The translations under genes and the position numbers were made by a program. 49,609 nucleotides of DNA from Candidatus Binatia bacterium. GTDB lineage: Bacteria > Desulfobacterota > Binatia > UBA1149 > JAJCZL01. Each line of letters begins with the position of its first letter. The stretch's first letter is position 1. Where the stretch lies: positions 1-49,609 of the forward strand of contig JANQEO010000132.1 of assembly GCA_028278325.1 (NCBI GenBank). The letters are read 5' to 3'. The notes beneath the pieces were generated by a model. That model worked only from the letters and a program-made list of their open reading frames with translations, searched no databases and had not been told where the DNA came from. Below, piece after piece: positions 8,429-16,696 of this stretch.

Positions 8429-9487
8429 CTACTCACCGCCGTCCGGATCGATTACCTCCGGTCCGGGCAAGTTGCCAAGCTCCTGCTCCAAGTCCTCGAC
8501 TGTCGGGAGCTGTCCAAGAAGATTCTCGGGCAGGGACTCGGTGAGCTGGTACTCCGACACTCCGATGGGACGTTCGACACCGCGTAGCGCCCACTCGGCA
8601 ACAAGCCTGTTTCTTGCGCGACACAGGAGAAGTCCAATTGGAGGCTGGTCGTCGGGGTGACTCAGCAACTCGTTGACGGCGGTCAGATAGAAGTTGAGCT
8701 TGCCAGCATACTCTGGCTTGAACTCACCACCCTTGAGCTCGATGACCACGTAGCAGCGAAGCTTCAAGTGGTAGAACAGCAGGTCGACGAAGAACTCGTC
8801 GCCGCCTACTTCGAGACGGACCTGACGACCAACGAAGGCGAAGCCTACGCCGAGCTCCACGAGGAAGTTCTGGAGGTGAGCGATGAGACCCTGCTCGACT
8901 TCGCGCTCCTGCGCCTCGTCGCCGAGCATCAAGAAGTCGAAGTTGTAGGGGTCCTTGACCGTCTGCTGGGCCAGATCGGATTCCGCGGCCGGCAGCGTCC
9001 GGGAGAAATTGGTCACGGCCTTGCCTTGTCGCCCATACAGCCCCGAGTCGATCTGCATCTCGAGGATGTTGCGGCTCCACCCGTGTTCGAACGCGGCCTT
9101 CGCATACCACAGACGTTCGTCGGTGTTCTTGACCTTCTGCAGCAGACGAACGTTGTGGCCCCAGGGGATTTGCGAAACAACCTGTTTCACTATTTCCTCA
9201 TCGGGCCAGGCTTCTGCTAAACCTCTCATGAACAACAGGTTACGCGGCGAAAGCCCCCGTTGGTCGGGGAACGCACTGCGGAGATCCTGGGACAACCGCT
9301 CGATGACCTTCGAGCCCCACCCCTGGGCTCGCTGGCGCCCCAGGATGTCTCTTCCTATGCTCCAGTACAGCAGCACGAGTTCGCGGTTGACGGCGACCCC
9401 GGCGCGAACGCGAGCGGTGCGGATCCGCATCTTGAGCTCGGCGAGCAGTTCGCCGTAGCCTGCCGGTTTTTGAACCAGGTCTGACAT
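8429..9487 (-). CDS. yhcG: DUF1016 / YhcG-type PDDEXK nuclease
   Basis: The 352-residue protein matches the DUF1016 family over its length: an N-terminal helical part with VNRELVLLYWSIGRDIL and WGSKVIERLSQDLR, and a C-terminal nuclease domain with FVGRQVRLEVGGDEFFVDLLFYHLKLRCYVVIELKGG. The latter contains the PD-(D/E)xK core (D in FFVDLL, E and K in VIELK). Family members occur in defence islands beside type I restriction and TrlF genes. Its tail faces the HNH gene 17 bp away, and it is divergent from the TrlF gene. It is complete and of normal length. Confidence 0.92.
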   Translation of the reverse strand: MSDLVQKPAGYGELLAELKMRIRTARVRAGVAVNRELVLLYWSIGRDILGRQRAQGWGSKVIERLSQDLRSAFPDQRGLSPRNLLFMRGLAEAWPDEEIVKQVVSQIPWGHNVRLLQKVKNTDERLWYAKAAFEHGWSRNILEMQIDSGLYGRQGKAVTNFSRTLPAAESDLAQQTVKDPYNFDFLMLGDEAQEREVEQGLIAHLQNFLVELGVGFAFVGRQVRLEVGGDEFFVDLLFYHLKLRCYVVIELKGGEFKPEYAGKLNFYLTAVNELLSHPDDQPPIGLLLCRARNRLVAEWALRGVERPIGVSEYQLTESLPENLLGQLPTVEDLEQELGNLPGPEVIDPDGGE

Positions 9488-9772
9488 AGGTTCGGGCAGG
9501 ATGGATCAGGCAAAAGGACATGTCAAAGCTCGGTTCCCGTCGCCGGACGTGCCTTCCGTTTCAACCCGAATCTCCACGGACGCCCGGCCTACCGTTGAGT
9601 TCCTCACAGCCGATAGGTCGAGGTCATGTCGGACCAAGCCAGGGCATGAGTTCGGCTATCGCTTGACGACACGCCTCAAAAGCGAGTCTATTGACTTCGG
9701 GCAGAAAAGAGCCTCTGACGATTCGGCGAGGCGCTCCACGTTTTGGTCAGAGGCGGTGCCGAGGAGGGACGC

Positions 9773-12700
9773 TTGAATCATCCTAAAGGATCGCTGTGGC
9801 GGAAATGGGACCTACACGTCCACACCCCCGCATCAATCCACCAAAACTACGGAGGCGACTCCGAAGAAGTGTGGGAACGGTTCATCTCCGAACTGGAGGC
9901 GCTTCCACCGAGCTTCTCTGTCATTGGAATCAACGACTACCTGTTCCTGGATGGCTACCAACGAGTCACAGAGTACAAGAGTCAAGGTCGCCTTCAGAAC
10001 ATCGTCACCTTCCTACCGGTTCTCGAGTTTCGCATCGCTCGTTTTGCCGGCACTGACTCCAAATTGCGACGTGCCAACTTCCATGTCATCTTCTCGAATC
10101 AGATATCAACGGCAACGATCCAACAGCAGTTCCTGAACCAGCTGCAGGCCAAGTACACGCTGTCGCCTGTCGAGGGCTTCGAGTGGGCCGGCGTTGTCAC
10201 GCGCGATAGCCTGGCCGACCTGGGTCGAGCCATCATAGAGAGCGCGCCTGAAACGGAGCGCGACAAGTACGGTCCGCCGCTCCTCGAGGGCTTTCGCAAT
10301 TTGAACCTCCCCGTTGAGGCCATACGGGCAGCGCTCGAATCCCCCTATTTCAGCAATGGGTATCTCACCGCAATAGGCAAGGCTGAGTGGGAGTCGATCC
10401 GCTGGAACGACCAGTCCATTGCCGAGAAGAAGACGCTGATAAACTCTTGCGACATCGTGTTCACGGCTTCGGAGAATGCCGCGGCGTACGCCAACGCCAG
10501 AGCGAAGCTGAGCGAGCAAGAAGTAAACAGCAAACTGCTCGACTGCAGCGACGCCCACACTTGGCCTGACGCGACCGAAAAGGACTCTCTCGGTAGGTGC
10601 GATTGCTGGCTAAAGGCCGATCCCACCTTCAGAGGACTGCAGCACGCTCTTCTTGAGTTCGAGGATCGGGTCTATGTGGGGACGGAACCCCCGAAGCAAG
10701 TCGACGTTCGCTCTCGTCCCCAGAAGTACATCGATTCGATAGCAGTTACGAAGGCTGCTGGAACCACGCTGACCGAGCACTGGTTCGACGCCGACGTTCC
10801 AGTCAATCCGGGACTTGTCGCCATCATCGGGAACAAAGGAAGCGGAAAGAGCGCCCTTGCCGACATCATCGCGCTTGGTGGCAACAGCCTACAGGAAGAC
10901 CACTATTCCTTTCTGAACGACAGAAAGTTTCGGCGCCCGCGCGAGAACAAGTCGGATCACTTCACTGCAACGCTCACCTGGTGCAGCAAAGACAAACGAG
11001 ATTACCGACTGTCAGAATCGCCGGACAACGAGGATGTCGAACGCGTTCGGTACATTCCTCAGAGCTACCTTGAGCGACTCTGCAACGAGTTTACTGCGCA
11101 AGGTGGAAGCGCGTTCGACAAAGAGCTGCGCTCTGTGATCTTCTCGCATATTCCCACAGCCCAGCGACTAGGGAAGGCCAGCCTGGATGCTCTTCTTGCC
11201 TACCTCGGAGAGGAAACGCTCGTCCGAATCAACGCCTTGAAAGGGGAGCTCTCGAAGACAAACCGGGAGATCGCTTCTCTCGAAGAGCACGTTGCTCCGG
11301 AGTACAAGAGCGAGGTTCAGAAGCGTCTCACTGCTCGGCTAAGAGAACTCGACATTCTGAAGGCGGCTCAGCCCCCTGAAGTGCCGAAGCCCGAAGCTGA
11401 CCCGGCCACGAAGTCGGTCGTCGAGAAGCTGCAAGCGGACATTGAGGCAGAGCGGGCGAAGGTCACAGAGCTTGAATCGGCAGTTGAGACTGCGCACCAG
11501 GAGCGACGCGATCTTCTCACGAAGATTGCTACTGCCGACAAACTCATCGAACGCCTGCGTAATCTTGAGGCGAGTGCGCAAGACCTCGAGCGAGAGTCGC
11601 AACCGGACTTGGCGGAGCTCGGTTTCGACTTCGCCACCCTTGTCAAGCTTGAGGTTGATGTCGGCCCAGTAAGAGACCTGCGGGACGAGCTCGCCGGCAG
11701 AGAGTCATCCGCGCGCGCCGAAGTTGATCCAGAGAACCCAAAGGGTAAGCAGTTTGCGCTTACGGCCGCGAAGCAGAAGATCATTCAACTCCAGAATCAG
11801 CTCGACGCGCCTACCCGGCGCTACCAGGAGTATCTGACGGCCCTCAAGGACTGGGAAGGCGCGATCGCAGCCATCGAGAGCGACACAGATGATCCTGACT
11901 CAATCTCGAGCTTGAAGGCGGAGATCACACGCATTTCGGAACTGCCGCAGCGGATTGCAGAGCTCTCGTCTGAGAGGCTGGAGTCCTGCAAGGCTATCTA
12001 CGCGAAGATCTCCGAGCTCAAAGAGCACTACAAACGACTCTACCAGCCAGTCCAGGACTTCATCCAGGGTCACCACACGCTTGCCGAGAGCATCCAGCTT
12101 TCGTTCGACGTTCGTATCAGCGACAAAGGCGTTGCTGACGGAATCACCGAGTGGGTACACCAAGGCAAGTCAGGCTCTTTTCAAGGCACTGAGGAAGGAA
12201 CTACGCGACTGAAGGAGATCGTCAAGCGAAACGCGTTCGACACGCCTGAAGGCGTCGAAGCCTTCCTCGGTGAGATCATGCATGCCCTCCAGAACGATAC
12301 TCGGCACGAGGGCTCCAAGCCCATGTCTACTGGTTCGCAGCTCAAGGCAAACCGGTCCGCAGCCGAGTTCTATGATTATCTCTACGGCCTCGACTATCTT
12401 GAGCCGCGATACGCGCTCAAGATGGAAGGGAAGGAGCTGTTCGAACTATCGCCGGGGGAACGCGGGCTCCTGCTCCTTCTCTTCTACCTGCTCGTCGAGA
12501 AGACCGATGGGCCACTCATCCTCGATCAGCCGGAAGAGAACCTGGACAATGAGACGGTACACGAGGTGTTGGTCCCATCTCTCCAATTGGCCAAGCAGCG
12601 GCGACAGATCATCATCGTGACTCACAACCCAAACCTCGCTGTCGTCGCAGACGCCGACCAAGTCATCGCCGCGGGCATCGACAAGAAGGACGGTTGTCGA

Positions 12701-12823
12701 GCACGCTATGAGTCCGGCGCGTTGGAGAATCCGACCGTCAACCAGCACGTCGTTCGGTATCTGGAAGGCACGCTCCCAGCCTTCATGAACCGAGACCGAA
12801 AGTACATCCGCCAGACGAGCTAA
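9773..12823 (+). CDS. TrlF-family ATPase with PHP-like N-terminus (defence)
   Basis: About 1016 residues. The start region reads WRKWDLHVHTPAS, the metal-binding opening of PHP-type phosphoesterase domains. A SMC/ABC-type ATPase follows: Walker A IIGNKGSGKSALADII near residue 353, a long coiled-coil middle (~residues 490-760), the ABC signature LSPGERG near 890 and Walker B LILDQPEENLDNE near 914, then THNPNLAVVADAD. I chose the TTG at 9773 because GAGGAGGG lies 4-5 bases upstream; the frame also opens at 9743. TrlF proteins occur in defence islands and, with DUF1016 next door, this looks like a nuclease-ATPase pair, though that link is inferred. Confidence 0.88.
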   Translation: MNHPKGSLWRKWDLHVHTPASIHQNYGGDSEEVWERFISELEALPPSFSVIGINDYLFLDGYQRVTEYKSQGRLQNIVTFLPVLEFRIARFAGTDSKLRRANFHVIFSNQISTATIQQQFLNQLQAKYTLSPVEGFEWAGVVTRDSLADLGRAIIESAPETERDKYGPPLLEGFRNLNLPVEAIRAALESPYFSNGYLTAIGKAEWESIRWNDQSIAEKKTLINSCDIVFTASENAAAYANARAKLSEQEVNSKLLDCSDAHTWPDATEKDSLGRCDCWLKADPTFRGLQHALLEFEDRVYVGTEPPKQVDVRSRPQKYIDSIAVTKAAGTTLTEHWFDADVPVNPGLVAIIGNKGSGKSALADIIALGGNSLQEDHYSFLNDRKFRRPRENKSDHFTATLTWCSKDKRDYRLSESPDNEDVERVRYIPQSYLERLCNEFTAQGGSAFDKELRSVIFSHIPTAQRLGKASLDALLAYLGEETLVRINALKGELSKTNREIASLEEHVAPEYKSEVQKRLTARLRELDILKAAQPPEVPKPEADPATKSVVEKLQADIEAERAKVTELESAVETAHQERRDLLTKIATADKLIERLRNLEASAQDLERESQPDLAELGFDFATLVKLEVDVGPVRDLRDELAGRESSARAEVDPENPKGKQFALTAAKQKIIQLQNQLDAPTRRYQEYLTALKDWEGAIAAIESDTDDPDSISSLKAEITRISELPQRIAELSSERLESCKAIYAKISELKEHYKRLYQPVQDFIQGHHTLAESIQLSFDVRISDKGVADGITEWVHQGKSGSFQGTEEGTTRLKEIVKRNAFDTPEGVEAFLGEIMHALQNDTRHEGSKPMSTGSQLKANRSAAEFYDYLYGLDYLEPRYALKMEGKELFELSPGERGLLLLLFYLLVEKTDGPLILDQPEENLDNETVHEVLVPSLQLAKQRRQIIIVTHNPNLAVVADADQVIAAGIDKKDGCRARYESGALENPTVNQHVVRYLEGTLPAFMNRDRKYIRQTS

Positions 12824-12988
12824 TCACATCGCCCACTCCCCTGCGGATTACAGAGCGGAACAAGCCTAAGGCCCCAAGGTGAAAGATCCGCGCGCCGGAG
12901 TTAATCAGCACATCACTGCGCTGGTCTCGCTGTGCGGACCTGTCATCATCCGCTTGCCTCGTGACGCCGAATTGTGAGACGGTGAGAT

Positions 12989-13258
12989 ATGGCTCGCGAG
13001 AAACCAGAGCAGGAGGACCTTCTTCGTCACGGGGCCATCTACTGGCTAAAAGGCGGAGATCCTGCCGACGGGCTGTACGACCATCCAGCGTGCCCGGACT
13101 GCTGGGATAACCAAGGTTGGTTCCTTCGACTACGTGACCCACTGGAAGACGAGCGTTTTCGGTGCCCGCACTGCGAGCGCGCTTTTCCTGTTCCGGAAGA
13201 GTACGACCTGAGCTCAGGGCTACTTCGGATTGAGCCCCCACTCAAACTCGTGACGTAG
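12989..13258 (+). CDS. Small CxxC zinc-ribbon-like protein
   Basis: An 89-residue protein with two CxxC pairs, CPDC at residues 35-38 and CPHC at 59-62, spaced as in a zinc ribbon. It opens with MAREKPEQEDLLRHGAIYWLKGG. The ATG at 12989 is the first in frame, and the upstream GGTGAG is a weak ribosome site. It sits 165 bp behind TrlF and 118 bp before the recombinase. I do not recognise the family; it could be a DNA-binding accessory to the neighbouring defence genes. Confidence 0.6.
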   Translation: MAREKPEQEDLLRHGAIYWLKGGDPADGLYDHPACPDCWDNQGWFLRLRDPLEDERFRCPHCERAFPVPEEYDLSSGLLRIEPPLKLVT

Positions 13259-13341
13259 TCTGCGTTTGCAGAGCTGTTGATTGTCCCCGCGGGGTGTGAA
13301 ACACCGGTTCGGCTATGAGCGAAAGGCCGTCCCCCGCCGCA

Positions 13342-13376
13342 TTTACACCCGATGATAAAATCTGTTATCATCGGCC
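13342..13376 (+). promoter_or_regulatory. dif-like 10+6+10 inverted repeat overlapping recombinase promoter
   Basis: Perfect arms CCGATGATAA (13349-13358) and TTATCATCGG (13365-13374) flank a 6-base centre, AATCTG. This is the geometry of a Xer/dif core site, whose inner arms also end ATAA and begin TTAT. The repeat covers a possible promoter: TTTACA (13342-13347), 17-base spacer, TTATCA (13365-13370). The recombinase GTG start is only 2 bases beyond the repeat, implying a leaderless message. It may be the recombinase's own crossover site, an autoregulatory operator, or both. Confidence 0.5.
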
Positions 13377-14501
13377 GTGATGGCGAAAGGGGAATCGAAA
13401 ACCGTGGTCATGGAAGGGCCTGCGAGCGGTGCCGCGTTGGTGCCCGCGGACCTCGATCGGCTGCAACTCCCGCCCATTGTTGCCGGCCACAGCTCACCTG
13501 CCGTCGTGCAGAAAGTTGAGCACTTCTACCTCTCGGTCGCCGAGATGTTCGAAGCGTGGGTTGCTCGCTCAGAGAACTACCACACCCAGCGCTGCTACCG
13601 CCGGGACGTGCTCTCGTTCGTCGAGCATCTGGGCATCCGCTGGCCTCAGGAATCGTGGCAGCTCTTGAAGACTGGCGTGCAGGACGTCCGCGACTGGCGG
13701 AGCTTCATGGCCAACGAACAAGAGTTCGCGCCAAAAACTCTCAACCGCCGGATCTCGTCTCTCTCTGGGTTCTTCCAGTTCCTGCGCGAGGCCGCGGCTG
13801 ACGCCAAGCTTCCGATCACTGTCCAGAATCCCGCCCACAAGGACTTCATCAAGCGGCCGTCAACCGAGCCTGTTGCGGAGACCAAGGCGCTCTCACCGGG
13901 CACCGCCCGAAAGCTCATGGGGCTTCCCAATGGTGAGAGCATCCTCGAGTATCGCGATCGCGCGATACTCAAGTTCTACCTCTTCACCGGCGCACGCATC
14001 GCTACCGGATGCAAGCTCAGGGTCGACGACTTCCACATGGACGAAGACGACCCCACGCTGCGCATCCAAGAAAAGGGCCGCGGGAAGTCTACCCGCACGA
14101 TCGGCATCCACAGTGAGCTTGCCGAAGCCATCCAAGAGTACCTCCAAGAGGCCGGCCTCGAGTGCGGCCCTCTTTTTCGCGCGCGGCTGAACTCGCGAAG
14201 CGTGAAGCTTGGGAAGCGACAGATTGGGCTAACCGCGATGTACGAGCTCGTGCGCGAGTACCTTCACCGCCTCCCCCGCGCAATGAAGAACGTCGAGCTC
14301 GAAGACGGGACGACGACGAAGCGCTGCATCTATACGCCGCACTCACTTCGAGCCACGAGCGCCACGCTGCTCCTGAAGGCCGGCGTCGACATACTTGCGG
14401 TGCAGGAACTCCTCGGGCACAAGAACGTCACCACCACTCAGATCTATGACAAGCGCGTTCGCCAAACCCGCGACAGCGCTTCGCACAAGATTCCGTTCTG
14501 A
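13377..14501 (+). CDS. Tyrosine recombinase (XerD-like phage-type integrase)
   Basis: The 374-residue protein has an N-terminal SAM-like core-binding domain (~residues 50-150) and a C-terminal catalytic domain. Active-site residues can be read: Arg in FTGARIATG (~residue 205), His and Arg in PHSLRATSA, His in LLGHKNV and Tyr in TTTQIYDK (~residue 357). The start is GTG-ATG directly behind a dif-like inverted repeat. It is not beside a tRNA, and the tRNA-linked integrase at 39-40 kb is a different protein. It may resolve multimers or may have brought in the adjoining defence cargo as a cassette. Confidence 0.9.
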   Translation: MMAKGESKTVVMEGPASGAALVPADLDRLQLPPIVAGHSSPAVVQKVEHFYLSVAEMFEAWVARSENYHTQRCYRRDVLSFVEHLGIRWPQESWQLLKTGVQDVRDWRSFMANEQEFAPKTLNRRISSLSGFFQFLREAAADAKLPITVQNPAHKDFIKRPSTEPVAETKALSPGTARKLMGLPNGESILEYRDRAILKFYLFTGARIATGCKLRVDDFHMDEDDPTLRIQEKGRGKSTRTIGIHSELAEAIQEYLQEAGLECGPLFRARLNSRSVKLGKRQIGLTAMYELVREYLHRLPRAMKNVELEDGTTTKRCIYTPHSLRATSATLLLKAGVDILAVQELLGHKNVTTTQIYDKRVRQTRDSASHKIPF

Positions 14502-14878
14502 AGACGGATCTGCCGACGCGGGGAGCAACAACCGAAAACAAGGACCTCTGGGAGCCCCATGGAGAATCCAACCTGCCCTCCCCCGCGACCATTAGGTCCC
14601 CTGTTTGGCTGCGCGCAGGACCTTCTGCAGGACCAACGAGCTGGGATATGCTCACGGATCCCAAGCTCCCCCTGGAGAACCTTGGCCGCACAGTCAAACG
14701 TCTACCATCCGAGCGTGGATTCACACTGCACGCAACTCGCTCAACCGTTTCTCCACCAAGCAAGAGAAGCTGGCATAAGGTGAGACGGGAACGCGGTCTC
14801 CCCCGCTTTTCACGGCAAGCCTGTTGGCGGCCACACCGAGTGAACCGCTGATTCCACTGGATACCCCTGAAGAGACCA
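14502..14878. other. Intergenic stretch before Gabija genes
   Basis: These 377 bases contain no ORF I would support. A short repeat, AGGACC, occurs three times between about 14550 and 14640. The region presumably carries the Gabija promoter, but I see no clear -35/-10 pair. Confidence 0.4.
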
Positions 14879-16696
14879 ATGCGCATATCTCGAATCACGA
14901 TTAGGAACTTCCGCAACTTCGCTCACATCGACGTTTCGGTTGGCGAAAACGCGGTGGTTGTCGGTGAGAATAGGATTGGGAAATCTAATCTGCTGCACGC
15001 GCTGAGGTTGATACTCGACCCTTCGCTTCCCGATTCCGCTCGGAAGCTTCGTGAAGAGGACTTCTGGGACGGTCTACCGCGCCCTCTCGCCAAGAGTGAT
15101 CGGATCACGGTGTCCGTTGAAATCGCCGAATTCGAGGAAAACGAGAATCAGTTGGCTTTGCTGGCTGAGCATCTGGTTGAACCCGACCCAATGGTTGCGC
15201 GACTGACGTATGTCTGGCAACCGCTTCCAGGGCTTGAAGGCGATCCGACCAAGGAAGCTGACTACGAGTTCTTCGTGTATGGGGGCGACCGTACTGAAAA
15301 CCGCATCAGCTATGAGGTGCGTCGCCGGCTTCCCTTCGAGCTTCTCCCACCACTCCGTGACTGTGAAGGAGACCTGGGGAGATGGACCCGTTCACCGCTG
15401 CGCCCCCTCCTGGACAGAGCAGCGGGGGCGATCGACCGAACCTCATTGGAAGCCCTGGCGGAGGGAGTCGATGACGCCACAAACGAGTTATCGAAGGTCA
15501 ATGAAGTCAAGAAGGTCGCCGCATCCGTCGTTGACAAGCTCAGGTTGATGGTTGGATCTGCGCAGAGACTTGAGACCATCCTGCGGTTTTCCCCTACTGA
15601 TCCTGACAGGCTCATTCGTGCCCTCCGCCTATTCATCGACGGTGGAAGGCGTGGTATCGCAGATGCCAGCCTTGGGTCCGCCAATCTCCTCTACCTCGCC
15701 CTGAAGGCGCTCGAATACGATCAACTGGTGGCAGATGGCGACCGCGACCACACCATCTTGGCCGTTGAGGAGCCCGAGGCACATCTCCATCCCAACCTGC
15801 AGCGGCTCATCTTTCGGAACTACCTGAGGTCACGCGACGGCGACGGATCTCGCGCTGAGGACTCTGCGACTATCTTCATGACAACCCACTCGCCGCACGT
15901 GGCCAGCGTGACTCCAGTCAGAGAGTTCGTGCTGCTGCGGCGCAACGCCGCCGGGAATGCAACCGAGGCCATGTCGACCGCCACACTTGAACTATCAGAG
16001 GATCACGTGTCCGACTTGGAGCGATACCTCGATGTATACCGCGGTGAGATGCTGTTCGCACGCGGTGTGATCCTCGTCGAAGGTGATGCGGAGCGGTTCC
16101 TAGTCCCGGTTCTGGCCAGGAAGCATGGATATGATCTCGATGAGCTCGGAATCTCGGTTTGCTCGGTGTCTGGCACCCATTTCGAGCCATACCTTATGCT
16201 GCTTGGTCCAGAAGGGTTATCTATGCCCCTCGCGGCGCTCACCGACCTGGATCCTCGTCCGCCAAGCAAGGATGGGACGGAGCGTGAGCCCTTGGGTCCG
16301 AAACGCGTTGTCAACCATATGCTGATCCACCTTGTGGATGAGGCTACATGGAAGGCTAACGACTTCGACGACCTCTTGACCGATGCTCACAAGCATGGGG
16401 TATGCATGAATAGCCACACCTTTGAGGTGGACCTGTTCCGTTCGGGTCTACACGAAGCGTTCGCCAAGGCAATGAAGGCCGTTGGAAGTAGCGCCCGAGC
16501 ACGAAAGCGGATGAACGATTGGGCTGAGACGCCGGCTACGCTCGATGTGGACGTTTTCCTAAAGGACATCGAGAATGTTGGCAAAGGCCGATTTGCGCAG
16601 CGACTCGCGTCCATCATCGCTGACTCTGAATTGATTTGTTGTCCAGACTACATACTCACTGGAGTCAAGTATGTCGCCAGTAGGTGCGACAGTTAA
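14879..16696 (+). CDS. gajA: Gabija GajA: OLD-family ATPase with TOPRIM nuclease domain
   Basis: GajA is the nucleotide-sensing DNA nuclease of Gabija antiviral defence. This 605-residue protein (B. cereus GajA is about 580) has an ABC-type ATPase with Walker A GENRIGKS at residues 29-36, a signature-like SLGSANLLYLALKAL, Walker B ILAVEEPEAHLHP near residue 293, and TTHSPHVASV. A TOPRIM domain from about residue 395 has GVILVEGDAERF (catalytic Glu) and later LTDLD (metal-binding Asp pair). It ends inside the start of the helicase gene (26-bp overlap), giving the gene order of Gabija loci. Nothing is missing from the key motifs. Confidence 0.9.
   Translation: MRISRITIRNFRNFAHIDVSVGENAVVVGENRIGKSNLLHALRLILDPSLPDSARKLREEDFWDGLPRPLAKSDRITVSVEIAEFEENENQLALLAEHLVEPDPMVARLTYVWQPLPGLEGDPTKEADYEFFVYGGDRTENRISYEVRRRLPFELLPPLRDCEGDLGRWTRSPLRPLLDRAAGAIDRTSLEALAEGVDDATNELSKVNEVKKVAASVVDKLRLMVGSAQRLETILRFSPTDPDRLIRALRLFIDGGRRGIADASLGSANLLYLALKALEYDQLVADGDRDHTILAVEEPEAHLHPNLQRLIFRNYLRSRDGDGSRAEDSATIFMTTHSPHVASVTPVREFVLLRRNAAGNATEAMSTATLELSEDHVSDLERYLDVYRGEMLFARGVILVEGDAERFLVPVLARKHGYDLDELGISVCSVSGTHFEPYLMLLGPEGLSMPLAALTDLDPRPPSKDGTEREPLGPKRVVNHMLIHLVDEATWKANDFDDLLTDAHKHGVCMNSHTFEVDLFRSGLHEAFAKAMKAVGSSARARKRMNDWAETPATLDVDVFLKDIENVGKGRFAQRLASIIADSELICCPDYILTGVKYVASRCDS

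Noticed and set aside
9743..9772. Upstream TTG start for TrlF
   Set aside because: GAGGAGGG lies just before the TTG at 9773, which starts close to the conserved WRKWDLHVHT; the upstream start has no ribosome site.
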